A DNA stretch of 64,000 bases from Aliihoeflea sp. 40Bstr573 (GCF_024105655.1 NZ_JAAAMH010000011.1:1-64000); one strand, 5' to 3'; shown: positions 44,653-53,180, counted from the first letter of the stretch. Notes: generated by a model from the sequence alone, not told the origin. A program made the numbers and translations.

Positions 44653-45678
44653 TCAGATCTTGTCCTGCTTTTCGAGGGCGCCGGCGATGCGGTCCAGCGT
44701 GGCGCGCAGTTCGCGCTGCTCGGCCGCCTGGCTTTCCACCCAGTCGCGCATCATCTGCTGTTCTGAGCGCATGTTCTTGACGAGGCCCGAAATGCCGTCG
44801 GCAAGGTTGGCCATCGCGGCTGCCACGCGCGGGCTCGAGCCGCCGCCTTGCTCCTGCATGGCGCGCAGCCGCTCCGACATCGCCTTGATCTCTTCCGCCG
44901 AGCTCACCTTGGAGGGGTCCGCGACCGCCATGTCGGAGCCGAGGTCGGTCACCGAGGAAAGCCAGTTTTCCAGTTCGATGTAGAATCGGTTCTGCGCCCG
45001 CCCTGCCTGCAGATCGAGGAATCCGAGCACCAGCGAGCCGGAAAGGCCGAAGAGCGAGGACGAGAAGGCCGTACCCATGCCCTCGAGCGGAGCGGAAAGG
45101 CCCGATTTCAGGGAATTGAGCACGTCGTTGGCATCGCCCGAGCCCGGGTCGAGCGACTGGATCGTGCTCCCGATCGAACCGATCGTGCCGAGCAGGCCCC
45201 AGAACGTGCCGAGCAGGCCGAGAAAGACGAGAAGTCCGATCAGGTAGCGCGAGATGTCGCGGCTTTCATCAAGGCGCGTCGCGATCGAATCGAGGATCGA
45301 GCGCAGCGACGAGGTCGACAGCGCCATGGTCTGCGAACGCGACAGCAAGGTCCTCATCGGCGCAAGCAGGACAGGCTCCGTCTCGGCCGAACCGGCGCGG
45401 AACGAATTGACCCATTTAACCTCGCGAAACAGCCGGATGACCTGGCCGAATGCGAGCAGGATGCCGATCAGCAGAACGCCCAGGATCAAGCCGTTGAGAC
45501 CCGGATTGGTCTGGAAGGCGGACGAGATCTGGCGATAGAGGATGGCGGCGATGAAGCCGACGATCGCCAGAAAGATGATCATCGAAAAGAGAAAGACCTG
45601 GGGGCTGGACAGGCCGCGCGGATCGTAATCCGCATCCTCGGCCGCGCTGTCTGCACCCAGGGTTCTGAATAAGGCCAT
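44653..45678 (-). CDS. MotA/TolQ/ExbB-type proton channel family protein
   Basis: A 341-residue membrane protein with four helices (about 27-50, 65-83, 140-165, 195-215). GLLVFLGLLGTFWGLLGTIG and APLEGMGTAFSSSLFGLSGSLVLGF are the channel helices of the MotA/TolQ/ExbB family. The C-terminal part is a coiled, charged tail. The next gene encodes a coiled-coil OmpA-domain protein starting one base later. Together they resemble a motor pair separate from TolQR, which also occurs in this window. The ATG at 45678 (MALFRTLGADSA) was chosen; an upstream ATG at 45705 has no ribosome binding site. Confidence 0.88.
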   Translation of the reverse strand: MALFRTLGADSAAEDADYDPRGLSSPQVFLFSMIIFLAIVGFIAAILYRQISSAFQTNPGLNGLILGVLLIGILLAFGQVIRLFREVKWVNSFRAGSAETEPVLLAPMRTLLSRSQTMALSTSSLRSILDSIATRLDESRDISRYLIGLLVFLGLLGTFWGLLGTIGSIGSTIQSLDPGSGDANDVLNSLKSGLSAPLEGMGTAFSSSLFGLSGSLVLGFLDLQAGRAQNRFYIELENWLSSVTDLGSDMAVADPSKVSSAEEIKAMSERLRAMQEQGGGSSPRVAAAMANLADGISGLVKNMRSEQQMMRDWVESQAAEQRELRATLDRIAGALEKQDKI

Positions 45679-45790
45679 GCCTGCCGCCCCGGATTCGTGC
45701 CGCATTTTCAATCGTTCACGACTGTAAACGCAATCATGGCGAAATTGAAAGAACGCGCCGTCCGAATGCCGGGGAAGATCGGGATGCCGC

Positions 45791-46582
45791 CTAAACCGGC
45801 TTCGCCAGCGTCTTCAGGAGCGCCTTGTGGATCTGTTCGTTGCCGGCGACGATCGAACCGCCCGAAAGCACGTCCTGCCCGCCGGTCCGGTCGGAGGTGA
45901 AGCCGCCCGCCTCGCGCACGATGAGCATGCCGGCCGCCATGTCCCAGGCCGACAGCCAGTCTTCCCAGTAGCCGTCGACGCGGCCGGCGGCGACATAGGC
46001 AAGGTCGAGCGAGGCTGCGCCCATGCGGCGGATGCCGGCCACCTCGCCCATCACGTTGCGCAGGTCGACCAGCGCCTTGCCGTGATGGCCGCGGCCAAGA
46101 TGCGGGATGCCGGTCGCGATCACCGCGTCGGAAAGCTTGGAACGCGCCGCCACGCGCAGGCGCCGGTCGTTCATGAATGCGCCGCCGCCCCGCTCCGCCG
46201 TGTAAAGCTCGTCCATCGCCGGATTGTAGACCACGCCGGCGACCACCTGGCCCTGGCGCTCGAGCGCGATCGAGATGGCGAAGATCGGGATGCCGTGCAG
46301 AAAGTTGGTGGTGCCGTCGAGCGGATCGACGATCCAGGTATGCTGGCCGTCATCGCCCTCGATTGCGCCCCGCTCCTCCATCAGGAAGGAATATCCCGGC
46401 CGCGCGCGCGACAGTTCCGCGTGGATGATTTCCTCGGCCTTGCGGTCCGCCTGGCTGACATAGTCTCCCGGTCCCTTGAGCGAGACCTGAAGGTTCTGCA
46501 CCTCGCCGAAATCGCGCGAAAGCGAGCGCCCGGCCTTCATTGCGGCCTGAACCATCACGTTGAGAAGAGCAGAGCGTGCCAT
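45791..46582 (-). CDS. suhB: Inositol monophosphatase family protein (SuhB-like)
   Basis: A 263-residue magnesium-dependent phosphatase. Metal-binding motifs are in order: FLMEERGAIEG, VDPLDGTTNFLHGIP (the DPxDxT signature) and WLSAWDMAAGMLIVREAGG. It dephosphorylates inositol-1-phosphate and related sugars; E. coli SuhB also binds the transcription machinery to aid rRNA synthesis. The gene lies after efp, with an elaborate hairpin element between the two, and before the ExbB-like gene after 112 bases. Start MARSALLNVMVQAAMKAGR matches homologues. Confidence 0.95.
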   Translation of the reverse strand: MARSALLNVMVQAAMKAGRSLSRDFGEVQNLQVSLKGPGDYVSQADRKAEEIIHAELSRARPGYSFLMEERGAIEGDDGQHTWIVDPLDGTTNFLHGIPIFAISIALERQGQVVAGVVYNPAMDELYTAERGGGAFMNDRRLRVAARSKLSDAVIATGIPHLGRGHHGKALVDLRNVMGEVAGIRRMGAASLDLAYVAAGRVDGYWEDWLSAWDMAAGMLIVREAGGFTSDRTGGQDVLSGGSIVAGNEQIHKALLKTLAKPV

Positions 46583-46643
46583 CAGAATGTTCCAAGGTTG
46601 GGCGCGAGCCGGGTGCGCCGGGATTTTGGGCGGGGCGAGGCGA

Positions 46644-46718
46644 AAATGGCTGATCGCGAGAACCGGAGCAAAGCGTACATCAGTACGTGAGCGCCGGAAG
46701 CGCAGCGAGCAGCCATTT
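46644..46718 (-). ncRNA. Candidate structured RNA element between efp and suhB
   Basis: A 75-base stretch folds almost end to end. AAATGGCTG (46644-46652) pairs perfectly with CAGCCATTT (46710-46718); inside it TCGC pairs with GCGA, then CCGG with CCGG, GC with GC, and at the tip CGTAC with GTACG around a four-base loop ATCA. It lies after the efp stop and before the suhB start on their common strand. The nested pairing is much more than chance hairpins usually give. It could be a processed RNA, an mRNA-stabilising or terminator element, or a dispersed repeat. I do not recognise it as a named family. Confidence 0.5.
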
Positions 46719-46750
46719 GCAGGCCGTCCCGGCCGAAATAGCGGTGCAGC

Positions 46751-47317
46751 CTAATCGGCGCGGCGCACGTAGGTGATCTCGTTGGTATCGACGACGATCT
46801 TCTCGCCCGACGAGATGAAGGGCGGGACCATGACGCGCACGCCGTTTTCCATGACTGCCGGCTTGTAGGACGACGCCGCCGTCTGGCCTTTGACGACAGG
46901 ATCGGCCTCGGCGATCGTCAGCGTGACGTAGTCGGGCAGCGAGATGCCGATCGGCTTGTCCTCGTAGAGTTCGACCGTCACCTTCATGCCGTCCTGCAGG
47001 AAGGCGGCACGCTCGCCGACGAACTCCTTGTCGAGTTCGAGCTGCTCGTAGCTCTCGTCGTCCATGAAGACCAGCGCCTCGCCCTGCTCGTAGAGATAGG
47101 AGAAGTCCTTCTGCTCGAGGCGGACCTTCTCGACCGTCTCGGCGGCGCGGAAGCGCTCGTTGAGCTTGGTGCCGTTGATGAGGTTCTTGAGTTCGACCTG
47201 GTTGTAGGCGCCGCCCTTGCCGGGCTTCACCGCATTGGTCTTGACCGCGACCCACAGCCCGCCATCGTGCTCGATGACATTGCCGGGACGGATTTCATTG
47301 CCGTTGATCTTCGCCAT
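46751..47317 (-). CDS. efp: Elongation factor P
   Basis: A 188-residue translation factor that rescues ribosomes stalled at polyproline. [19 protein letters not shown] at the start, the tip loop [19 protein letters not shown] with the modifiable Lys34, and [20 protein letters not shown] in domain II/III identify it. Length is exact. TolA and other Pro-rich proteins encoded in this window are likely clients. The ATG at 47317 was chosen since homologues begin here; the 14 codons upstream are not conserved. No modification enzyme gene (epmA/epmB) is in the window. Confidence 0.97.
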   Translation of the reverse strand: MAKINGNEIRPGNVIEHDGGLWVAVKTNAVKPGKGGAYNQVELKNLINGTKLNERFRAAETVEKVRLEQKDFSYLYEQGEALVFMDDESYEQLELDKEFVGERAAFLQDGMKVTVELYEDKPIGISLPDYVTLTIAEADPVVKGQTAASSYKPAVMENGVRVMVPPFISSGEKIVVDTNEITYVRRAD

Positions 47318-47399
47318 GATCGTCTTTCGCAAAATGGGGAAATGGGCGCAGGGCCGCAATTGCGGCCTCCAAGACCATAAAACGCGCCGTCAGGCAAGG

Positions 47400-48437
47400 C
47401 TAAGGCTGATCTTGCCGCGTGTTCTCGGCCTCGGTTTCGGCCGCGGCCCCGCCATCTTGCGTTTCCGTCAGCGCCGACGGTCCCGAACCGCCCTGCTCGA
47501 TCTCGGCCATGCGCGCGCGCGCCGCATCGAGCTCGGCCTCGCCCAGTCCGGCCAGATGGTCCTCCATCACCGGATCGACCAGCCCCTCGCGCTTGGCGAG
47601 CATGTACCAGGCGGCCGCTGCGATCGAATCGCCCTCGACGCCCATGCCGGCCCAGTAGAGCTTGGCGAGCCGGTTGCGCGCGGCGACATTGCCGCCATTG
47701 GCGGCAAGCTGGATCCAGCCGAACCCGGCCTCCATGTCGCGGGGCCCGCCGATGCCCTCGACGAGCCAGGAGCCGAGTTCCACCTGCGCCGTGTCGAAAT
47801 TCTGCTGCGCGGCCCGGGCGAGCCAGCCGCGCGCGGCTTCGAGGTCGGGCTCCCCGCCCTGCGTGAGCATCAGCGCCAGCGCATATTGCGCGTCGGCAAG
47901 GCCGGTGCGCGCCGCGCGCTCGAAATAGACCCTCGCCTCGCGCTCGTCCGCCTCGTTGCCGGCTTCGTTGATCAGGAGCTGGCCGAAATTGAACTGCGCC
48001 ATCGGATTGCCAGCATCCGCCGCCGCCTTCATCAGCTCGTAGGCCCGCGTCCGGTCGCGCGGCAGGAATTCGCCGTCGATCAGCATCAGTGCGGTCTGGA
48101 ACTGCGCTTCGGGCACGCCCTGTTCCGCCGCCGCCTCGTACCATTTGGCGGCCTGCGCGCCGTCGCGGCGAACGCCGAGCCCGCGTGCATAGATTTCCGC
48201 GACCAGCGTCTGCGCGGCCTTGTCGCCGGCCTCGGCGCGCGGCAGCGCGAGTTTTAGCGCCGTGATGTAGAGGCCGCGCTGATAGGCGCCATAGGCCAGG
48301 TCTGGCTCGCGTCCGCCGAACCGGCTGGGCGCGACTTCGGAAGCCTGCGGTCCGGTCACCTGGCCACCATCCTGCGCGAGCGCGGGCGTTGCCAGCGCGG
48401 CGACAATCAGGAGCGCGAGAAGCGGATCATTCCTCAT
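47400..48437 (-). CDS. Sel1-like repeat (tetratricopeptide-like) periplasmic protein
   Basis: A 345-residue protein with a signal peptide (MRNDPLLALLIVAALATPAL) and six or more Sel1-like repeats of about 36 residues between 60 and 290. Examples are AKWYEAAAEQGVPEAQFQTA, ARVYFERAARTGLADAQYAL and AWYMLAKREGL. The C-terminus is Ala/Glu-rich. Sel1 repeats mediate protein-protein contacts; rhizobial members (ExoR-like) can regulate signalling in the periplasm, but this one is not specifically ExoR. It overlaps the ThiE-like gene by 11 bases, which suggests a two-gene operon. Confidence 0.88.
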   Translation of the reverse strand: MRNDPLLALLIVAALATPALAQDGGQVTGPQASEVAPSRFGGREPDLAYGAYQRGLYITALKLALPRAEAGDKAAQTLVAEIYARGLGVRRDGAQAAKWYEAAAEQGVPEAQFQTALMLIDGEFLPRDRTRAYELMKAAADAGNPMAQFNFGQLLINEAGNEADEREARVYFERAARTGLADAQYALALMLTQGGEPDLEAARGWLARAAQQNFDTAQVELGSWLVEGIGGPRDMEAGFGWIQLAANGGNVAARNRLAKLYWAGMGVEGDSIAAAAWYMLAKREGLVDPVMEDHLAGLGEAELDAARARMAEIEQGGSGPSALTETQDGGAAAETEAENTRQDQP

Positions 48438-49074
48438 CGAGACGCGGCGCCCTTTCGTCAAGAAGCGCGTTGAGCGCTGCAACTCGCGCGGACGGATTAT
48501 CATGGGCGAAGACTGCCTGCTCGACGGCGACGAAATCGACGCCGGTCTCGGCCACCACCGCCACGCTCTCGTCCGAAGAGCCCGCCATGACGATACACGG
48601 CACCGCCACCATCTCGCCCCACCATCCGCCGAGCGCCAGATTGCGCGGATGCGCCTCGGGCTTGGTGTCGTAGCCGAACCGGCCGAAGAACATGTAGTCG
48701 GGCTGCGTCTCGCCGAATTCCAGCGCGTCGTCGCGCGTCTTTACACCGCCGGTGCCAACCATGATCTTGTTGCCGTGGCGCTCGATCATGTCGGCGAGGT
48801 CCGCCTTCGACCCCTCGAAATGCAATCCGTCTGCCTTGGCCCTCATGGCGACGCGCGCATCGCCCTCGACGATGACGGCGACGCCCTTCTCCTGAATGGC
48901 AGGCGTCACGGTTTCGACGAAGGAGAGGTATTCCTGCTCCGAGCGTTCGCCGCGCGGCAGGATCACCGAGGCGACGTCGCCGCCGGCCAGCGCCGAGGAA
49001 ATCGCATCGCCCACATTGCCGGTGGAGGGCGCGATCAGGACGAGGCGGCAGCGGGTGGGTAAGGCGTCTGGCAT
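48427..49074 (-). CDS. Thiamine-phosphate synthase-like (ThiE/TenI family) protein
   Basis: A 215-residue TIM-barrel protein of the ThiE/TenI family. CRLVLIAPSTGNVGDAISSA at the N-terminus, ADGLHFEGSKADLADMIERH in the middle and YMFFGRFGYDTKPEAHPRN, where true ThiE has G-x-x-F/x-T-x-T/S-K, mark the fold. The pyrophosphate-binding and HMP-binding residues are only partly kept, so it may not make thiamine phosphate. No other thiamine gene is near. It overlaps the Sel1-repeat gene by 11 bases. Rhizobial homologues are annotated thiamine phosphate synthase without proof. Confidence 0.8.
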   Translation of the reverse strand: MPDALPTRCRLVLIAPSTGNVGDAISSALAGGDVASVILPRGERSEQEYLSFVETVTPAIQEKGVAVIVEGDARVAMRAKADGLHFEGSKADLADMIERHGNKIMVGTGGVKTRDDALEFGETQPDYMFFGRFGYDTKPEAHPRNLALGGWWGEMVAVPCIVMAGSSDESVAVVAETGVDFVAVEQAVFAHDNPSARVAALNALLDERAPRLDEE

Positions 49075-49178
49075 TGCACTCTCTGGGCGTTGGACGCCGA
49101 TTTGGCGCGCGATCTTGTTGTGATTGCGGCATAAGCCATGCGACACGACTTGACCAGAAGCCACGAAGACCCCGCGCC

Positions 49179-49943
49179 TTGCTGACCGATCCCTGGTTCT
49201 ACGCCGCCGCCATCCCCTCCGTCCTGCTCGTCGGCCTGTCGAAAGGCGGGCTCGGCGGCGCCGCTGCGCTCATCGGCGTGCCGCTGATGGCGCTGGTCGT
49301 ACCGCCCGTCCAGGCCGCCGCGATTCTGCTGCCGATCCTGATCCTGATGGATATCGTCTCGCTTTGGCTTTGGCGCGGCAATCGCGACGGGGCGACCTTA
49401 CGCATCATGCTGCCCGGCGCGCTTCTCGGCATCGCCATCGGCTGGCTGACCGCCGCCATCGTCACCGAGGCCATGGTGCGTCTCATCGTCGGCGTCGTCG
49501 CGCTCGCCTTTTTCCTGCGCTGGTTCGCCACCCGCATGGCAGGCACGGAGCACCGCACCGGGCACTCCGTCGCGCGCGGCACCTTCTGGGGCGCGGTCAG
49601 CGGCTTCACCTCATTCGTCGCCCATGCCGGCGGGCCGCCCTTCCAGGTCTACGCCCTGGCGCTCGGGCAGGAGCCGCGCATCTATGTCGGCACCAGCGTC
49701 ATCTTCTTTGCCATCGTCAACGCGGTGAAGCTGGTGCCCTATTTCGCGCTCGGCCAGTTCGACGCGGCGAACCTGACGGCCTCCGCCGTGCTGATGCCCA
49801 TCGCCCCGCTCGCCACCATCGCCGGGGCGTGGATCGTCCGGCGCATGCGCGCGGAGGTCTTCTACCCCTTCATGTACGCCATGGTCTTCATCGTCGCGCT
49901 CAAGCTCATCTGGGACGGGCTCTCCGCGCTGCTTGACGGATAG
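49179..49943 (+). CDS. TauE/SafE family sulfite/organosulfonate exporter
   Basis: A 254-residue membrane protein with about eight helices arranged as two repeats, the TauE/SafE pattern. FYAAAIPSVLLVGLSKGGLG (about 6-25) and SGFTSFVAHAGGPPFQVYAL (about 140-160) are the repeat motifs. Family members export sulfite, sulfoacetate or similar anions. The TTG at 49179 was chosen as the start (then LTDPWFYAA, as in homologues); there is no ATG nearby in frame that fits. It is divergent from the ThiE-like gene and precedes the acyl-CoA ligase by 50 bases. Confidence 0.9.
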   Translation: MLTDPWFYAAAIPSVLLVGLSKGGLGGAAALIGVPLMALVVPPVQAAAILLPILILMDIVSLWLWRGNRDGATLRIMLPGALLGIAIGWLTAAIVTEAMVRLIVGVVALAFFLRWFATRMAGTEHRTGHSVARGTFWGAVSGFTSFVAHAGGPPFQVYALALGQEPRIYVGTSVIFFAIVNAVKLVPYFALGQFDAANLTASAVLMPIAPLATIAGAWIVRRMRAEVFYPFMYAMVFIVALKLIWDGLSALLDG

Positions 49944-49992
49944 GAGCCGGGGCGCTTTTCTCGGCGTCCGATTTCGGGAGGACACGACCAGC

Positions 49993-51630
49993 ATGAACGT
50001 CTACGAGCAGCATCTCGGCAAGACCCCAGCCAACCACCAGCCCCTGACGCCGCTCACCTTCCTGGAGCGCGCGGCGAAGGTCTTCCCCGATCACGTCGCG
50101 ATCGTCCACGGCAGGACCCGCACGACCTACAAGGCGTTCTGGGAGCGCGCGCTTCGCCTCGCCTCGGCGCTCGCCGACCGCGGCATCGGCAAGGGCGATA
50201 CGGTGACGGTGATGCTGTCCAACACGCCGCCGATGCTCGAGGCGCATTACGGCGTGCCGATGGTCAAGGCGGTGCTCCACTCGCTCAATACGCGGCTCGA
50301 TGCGGCCGCCATCGCCTTCCAGCTCGACCATGCGGAGACGAAGGTGCTCATCGTCGACCGCGAGCATTCGAAGGTCGTCGCAGACGCGCTGGCGCTGGCC
50401 TCGGTGAAGCCGCTCGTCATTGACTACGACGACCCTGACTATTCCGACGAAGCGCCTCACCCCAAGGGCGAGCGCATCGGCACCGAGGACTACGAGGCGT
50501 TGCTCGCCGGCGGCGACCCGGACTTCGCCTGGTCGATGCCCGACGACGAGTGGGACGCGATCTCGCTCAACTACACGTCCGGCACCACCGGGAATCCCAA
50601 GGGCGTCGTCTACAGCCATCGTGGCGCGGCCCTGATGTGCTATGCGAACACGATCCATGCCGGCATGGGCAAGCACTGCGTCTATCTGTGGACGCTGCCG
50701 ATGTTCCACGCAAACGGCTGGTGCTTCCCGTGGACGCTGGCCGTCCAGATCGGCACGCATGTGTGCCTGCGCTGGGTGCGCGCCAAGCCCATGTACGACG
50801 CGATCGCCGACCATGGCGTCACGCATCTGTGCGGCGCGCCGATCGTCATGGCGACGCTGATCAACGCCGAGGACAAGGACAAGCGCGACTTCCCGCAGAC
50901 CGTGACCTTCAACACCGCCGCCGCCCCGCCGCCCGAGGCCGTACTCTCCGGCATGGCCGATGCGGGCTTTGCCGTCGTTCATCTCTACGGGCTGACCGAG
51001 ACCTACGGCCCCGCGACCGTCAACGAGTGGAAGGGCGCGTGGGACGAACTCGACAAGGGCGCGCGCACCACCAAGAAGGCCCGGCAGGGCGTGCGCTATG
51101 CCGCGCTCGAGGGCCTGACCGTCATGGACCCCGAGACGATGCGCGACACGCCCGCCGACGGCGAGACGCTGGGCGAGGTCATGTTCCGCGGCAACATCGT
51201 CATGAAGGGCTACCTCAAGAACCCGAAGGCGACCGACGAAGCTTTCGCCGGCGGCTGGTTCCATTCGGGCGACCTCGGCGTCATGCATCCCGATGGCTAC
51301 ATCCAGCTGAAGGACCGCTCCAAGGACATCATCATTTCCGGCGGCGAGAACATCTCGTCGATCGAGGTCGAGGACGCACTCTACAAGCACCCCGCAGTCG
51401 CCTCCTGCGGCGTCGTCGGCCGCACCGATGAAAAATGGGGCGAGACACCCGTTGCCTATGTCGAACTGAAGCCCGGTCGCACGGCGAGCGAGGACGAGAT
51501 CATCGAGCACTGCCGCACGCTGATCGCGCGCTACAAATGCCCGCGCACGGTGATCTTCGGCGAGGTGCCCAAGACCTCGACCGGCAAGATCCAGAAGTTC
51601 CGCCTGCGGGAGATGGCACGCCAGCTTTGA
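49993..51630 (+). CDS. Acyl-CoA synthetase (AMP-forming), fatty-acid/DmdB-like
   Basis: A 545-residue adenylate-forming enzyme that activates a carboxylic acid to its CoA ester. The AMP-binding P-loop is LNYTSGTTGNPKGVVYSH (about 194-211); other motifs are HLYGLTETYGPATVNEWKG, GWFHSGDLGVMHPDGYIQL and the catalytic-lysine motif PKTSTGKIQKFRLRE. The start MNVYEQHLGKTPANHQPLTP is typical of a clade annotated as medium/long-chain acyl-CoA ligase and related to DmdB (methylmercaptopropionate-CoA ligase). Substrate is not determined. A three-hairpin region with a terminator follows. Confidence 0.93.
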   Translation: MNVYEQHLGKTPANHQPLTPLTFLERAAKVFPDHVAIVHGRTRTTYKAFWERALRLASALADRGIGKGDTVTVMLSNTPPMLEAHYGVPMVKAVLHSLNTRLDAAAIAFQLDHAETKVLIVDREHSKVVADALALASVKPLVIDYDDPDYSDEAPHPKGERIGTEDYEALLAGGDPDFAWSMPDDEWDAISLNYTSGTTGNPKGVVYSHRGAALMCYANTIHAGMGKHCVYLWTLPMFHANGWCFPWTLAVQIGTHVCLRWVRAKPMYDAIADHGVTHLCGAPIVMATLINAEDKDKRDFPQTVTFNTAAAPPPEAVLSGMADAGFAVVHLYGLTETYGPATVNEWKGAWDELDKGARTTKKARQGVRYAALEGLTVMDPETMRDTPADGETLGEVMFRGNIVMKGYLKNPKATDEAFAGGWFHSGDLGVMHPDGYIQLKDRSKDIIISGGENISSIEVEDALYKHPAVASCGVVGRTDEKWGETPVAYVELKPGRTASEDEIIEHCRTLIARYKCPRTVIFGEVPKTSTGKIQKFRLREMARQL

Positions 51631-51699
51631 CGGAATCGGTCAAAACGGGACAGTTTTCGACGGATTTTCTGAGAATTTTACCGATCGTTAAGCTTTACG

Positions 51700-51813
51700 G
51701 GTGTTTACTGTCCCCATCCAGTCTTCTGGATTCTTACCGAGTGGTCGGACCACTCCGTTTGACGCCTCCCTGTTAAACTCCTGAGAGCCGCGCTTCCCGT
51801 GGCTCTTTTTTTT
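51700..51813 (+). ncRNA. Candidate small RNA with three hairpins and intrinsic terminator
   Basis: In the 371-base gap between the acyl-CoA ligase and rcdA there are three ordered hairpins: ATCCAG-TCTT-CTGGAT (51716-51731), GAGTGGT-CGG-ACCACTC (51739-51755) and the terminator AGAGCCGCG-CTTCC-CGTGGCTCT (51784-51806) followed by seven T residues. The single-stranded stretch between the second and third holds CGCCTCCCTG, an anti-Shine-Dalgarno-like motif. This layout is that of rhizobial regulatory RNAs carrying CCUCC-type loops. The 5' end is a guess. The hairpins could instead all belong to the 3' end of the ligase mRNA. The rest of the gap holds a CtrA-type box. Confidence 0.5.
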
Positions 51814-51853
51814 GCCCGCCTGGCAAGGGGCGGCACGAGCGGCACGAAGCGCG

Positions 51854-51868
51854 TTAACCCTTTGTTAA
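51854..51868 (+). promoter_or_regulatory. CtrA-type box upstream of rcdA
   Basis: TTAA (51854-51857), seven bases CCCTTTG, TTAA (51865-51868): a perfect TTAA-N7-TTAA motif, 133 bases before the rcdA start and about 40 bases after the preceding terminator. In Caulobacter rcdA is itself under CtrA control, so a feedback site here is expected. Confidence 0.7.
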
Positions 51869-52001
51869 ACATCCGGTTGCCCCTGTCGTGGACAAGGCGC
51901 ATGATCGTCCTTGTGACCGGCGGCAATTCGTGGAACCTCAGGCTCCGCCTCGCCGTTGTCGGCACGCAGGCGCGGAAAATCAAGAACATCGGGGCATTTT
52001 G

Positions 52002-52523
52002 ATGAGAATGGAAGCCGGAAGCGGCCAGGCCGCGACGATCAATCTGGCGGAACACCGCGTCTTTTCCGGCTCGTTCAAGAAGCTCTACGGCGAAGGCATG
52101 CATCTCGTCGAGGAAGCTGCCGAGTATCTCGACGGCCAGGGCCGGCTCGAGGCGAAGTCGCTGACGCGCATTGCCGCCACGCTCTATGCAGCCGAATCGA
52201 TGCGCCTCACCACGCGCCTGATGCAGATCGCCTCGTGGCTCCTCCTCCAGCGCGCTGCCAATTCCGGCGAAATGACGCGCGACCAGGTCGCCGCCGAGAA
52301 GTCCAAGGTCCGCCTCGACACCGCGTCGGCTTTCGATACCGACAATTCCTGGGGGGAACTGCCGGCCGCCTTCCGCGATCTCGTCGACCGCTCGCTGCGC
52401 CTCCAGTCGCTCGTTCGTCGCATGGATGGCGAGGTCTATGGGGCCGACGACAGCTTCGAGCGTCGTGCCCTCAATCCCGTCTCTGACCAGATCACGCTGT
52501 TGAAGACCGCCTTCGGGCGCTGA
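52002..52523 (+). CDS. rcdA: RcdA, regulator of CtrA degradation (DUF1465)
   Basis: A 173-residue helical protein of the DUF1465/RcdA family. FSGSFKKLYGEGMHLVEEAA near residue 22 and ESMRLTTRLMQIASWLLLQR near residue 70 are the conserved helices; the tail ends SDQITLLKTAFGR. RcdA, with CpdR and PopA in Caulobacter, delivers the master cell-cycle regulator CtrA to ClpXP for destruction at the G1-S transition. A perfect CtrA-type box lies upstream, consistent with a loop in which CtrA drives its own removal. It precedes ruvC by 124 bases. Confidence 0.82.
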   Translation: MRMEAGSGQAATINLAEHRVFSGSFKKLYGEGMHLVEEAAEYLDGQGRLEAKSLTRIAATLYAAESMRLTTRLMQIASWLLLQRAANSGEMTRDQVAAEKSKVRLDTASAFDTDNSWGELPAAFRDLVDRSLRLQSLVRRMDGEVYGADDSFERRALNPVSDQITLLKTAFGR

Positions 52524-52647
52524 GCATTTCGCAGCCGGCGCGCTTGCGTCCGGCGTCGTGCAAATGCGCTAAACCGGATTCTCCGAATTTTCGTTGCTGC
52601 TTTGTTCACGCTTTCATGTCATAGCGGATGTGAAAGACGGGGACTTC

Positions 52648-53169
52648 ATGGCAGAGACGATTCGCATCATCGGCATCGACCCGGGCCTGCGCCGCACCGG
52701 CTGGGGCATCATCGACGCCATCGGCAATTCGCTGCGCTTTGTCGGCTCCGGCACCATCCGCTCGGACTCCGAGATGGACCTCGCCTCGCGGCTTTGCCAG
52801 TTGCATGACGGGCTGGAAGCCATTCTCCACGAGCACATGCCGGTCGAGGCGGCTGTCGAGCAGACCTTCGTCAACAAGGATGCGACCGCGACGCTGAAGC
52901 TTGGCCAGGCCCGTGGCATCGCCATGCTCGTCCCTGCACGCAGCGGCCTGCGCGTCGCCGAATACGCGCCCAACGCGGTCAAGAAGTCCGTCATCGGCGT
53001 CGGTCACGGCGACAAGAAGCAGATCCACATGATGGTGAAGGTGCTGATGCCGCGCGCGACCTTCGACACGGACGATGCGGCCGACGCGATCGCCATCGCC
53101 ATCTGCCACGCCCACCACCGCCAGAGCGTGACCGGCCGCCTGGCAATGGCCGCCGCGATGGCCGGTTAG
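52648..53169 (+). CDS. ruvC: Crossover junction endodeoxyribonuclease RuvC
   Basis: A 173-residue Holliday-junction resolvase. The four acidic catalytic residues fall in [36 protein letters not shown] and the C-terminal [17 protein letters not shown]. The start at 52648 was chosen because homologues begin near here with [19 protein letters not shown] is the nearest upstream purine stretch. It stands 11 bases before ruvA. RuvC cuts the junctions that RuvAB moves. Confidence 0.96.
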   Translation: MAETIRIIGIDPGLRRTGWGIIDAIGNSLRFVGSGTIRSDSEMDLASRLCQLHDGLEAILHEHMPVEAAVEQTFVNKDATATLKLGQARGIAMLVPARSGLRVAEYAPNAVKKSVIGVGHGDKKQIHMMVKVLMPRATFDTDDAADAIAIAICHAHHRQSVTGRLAMAAAMAG

Positions 53170-53180
53170 GACCTGCGCCG

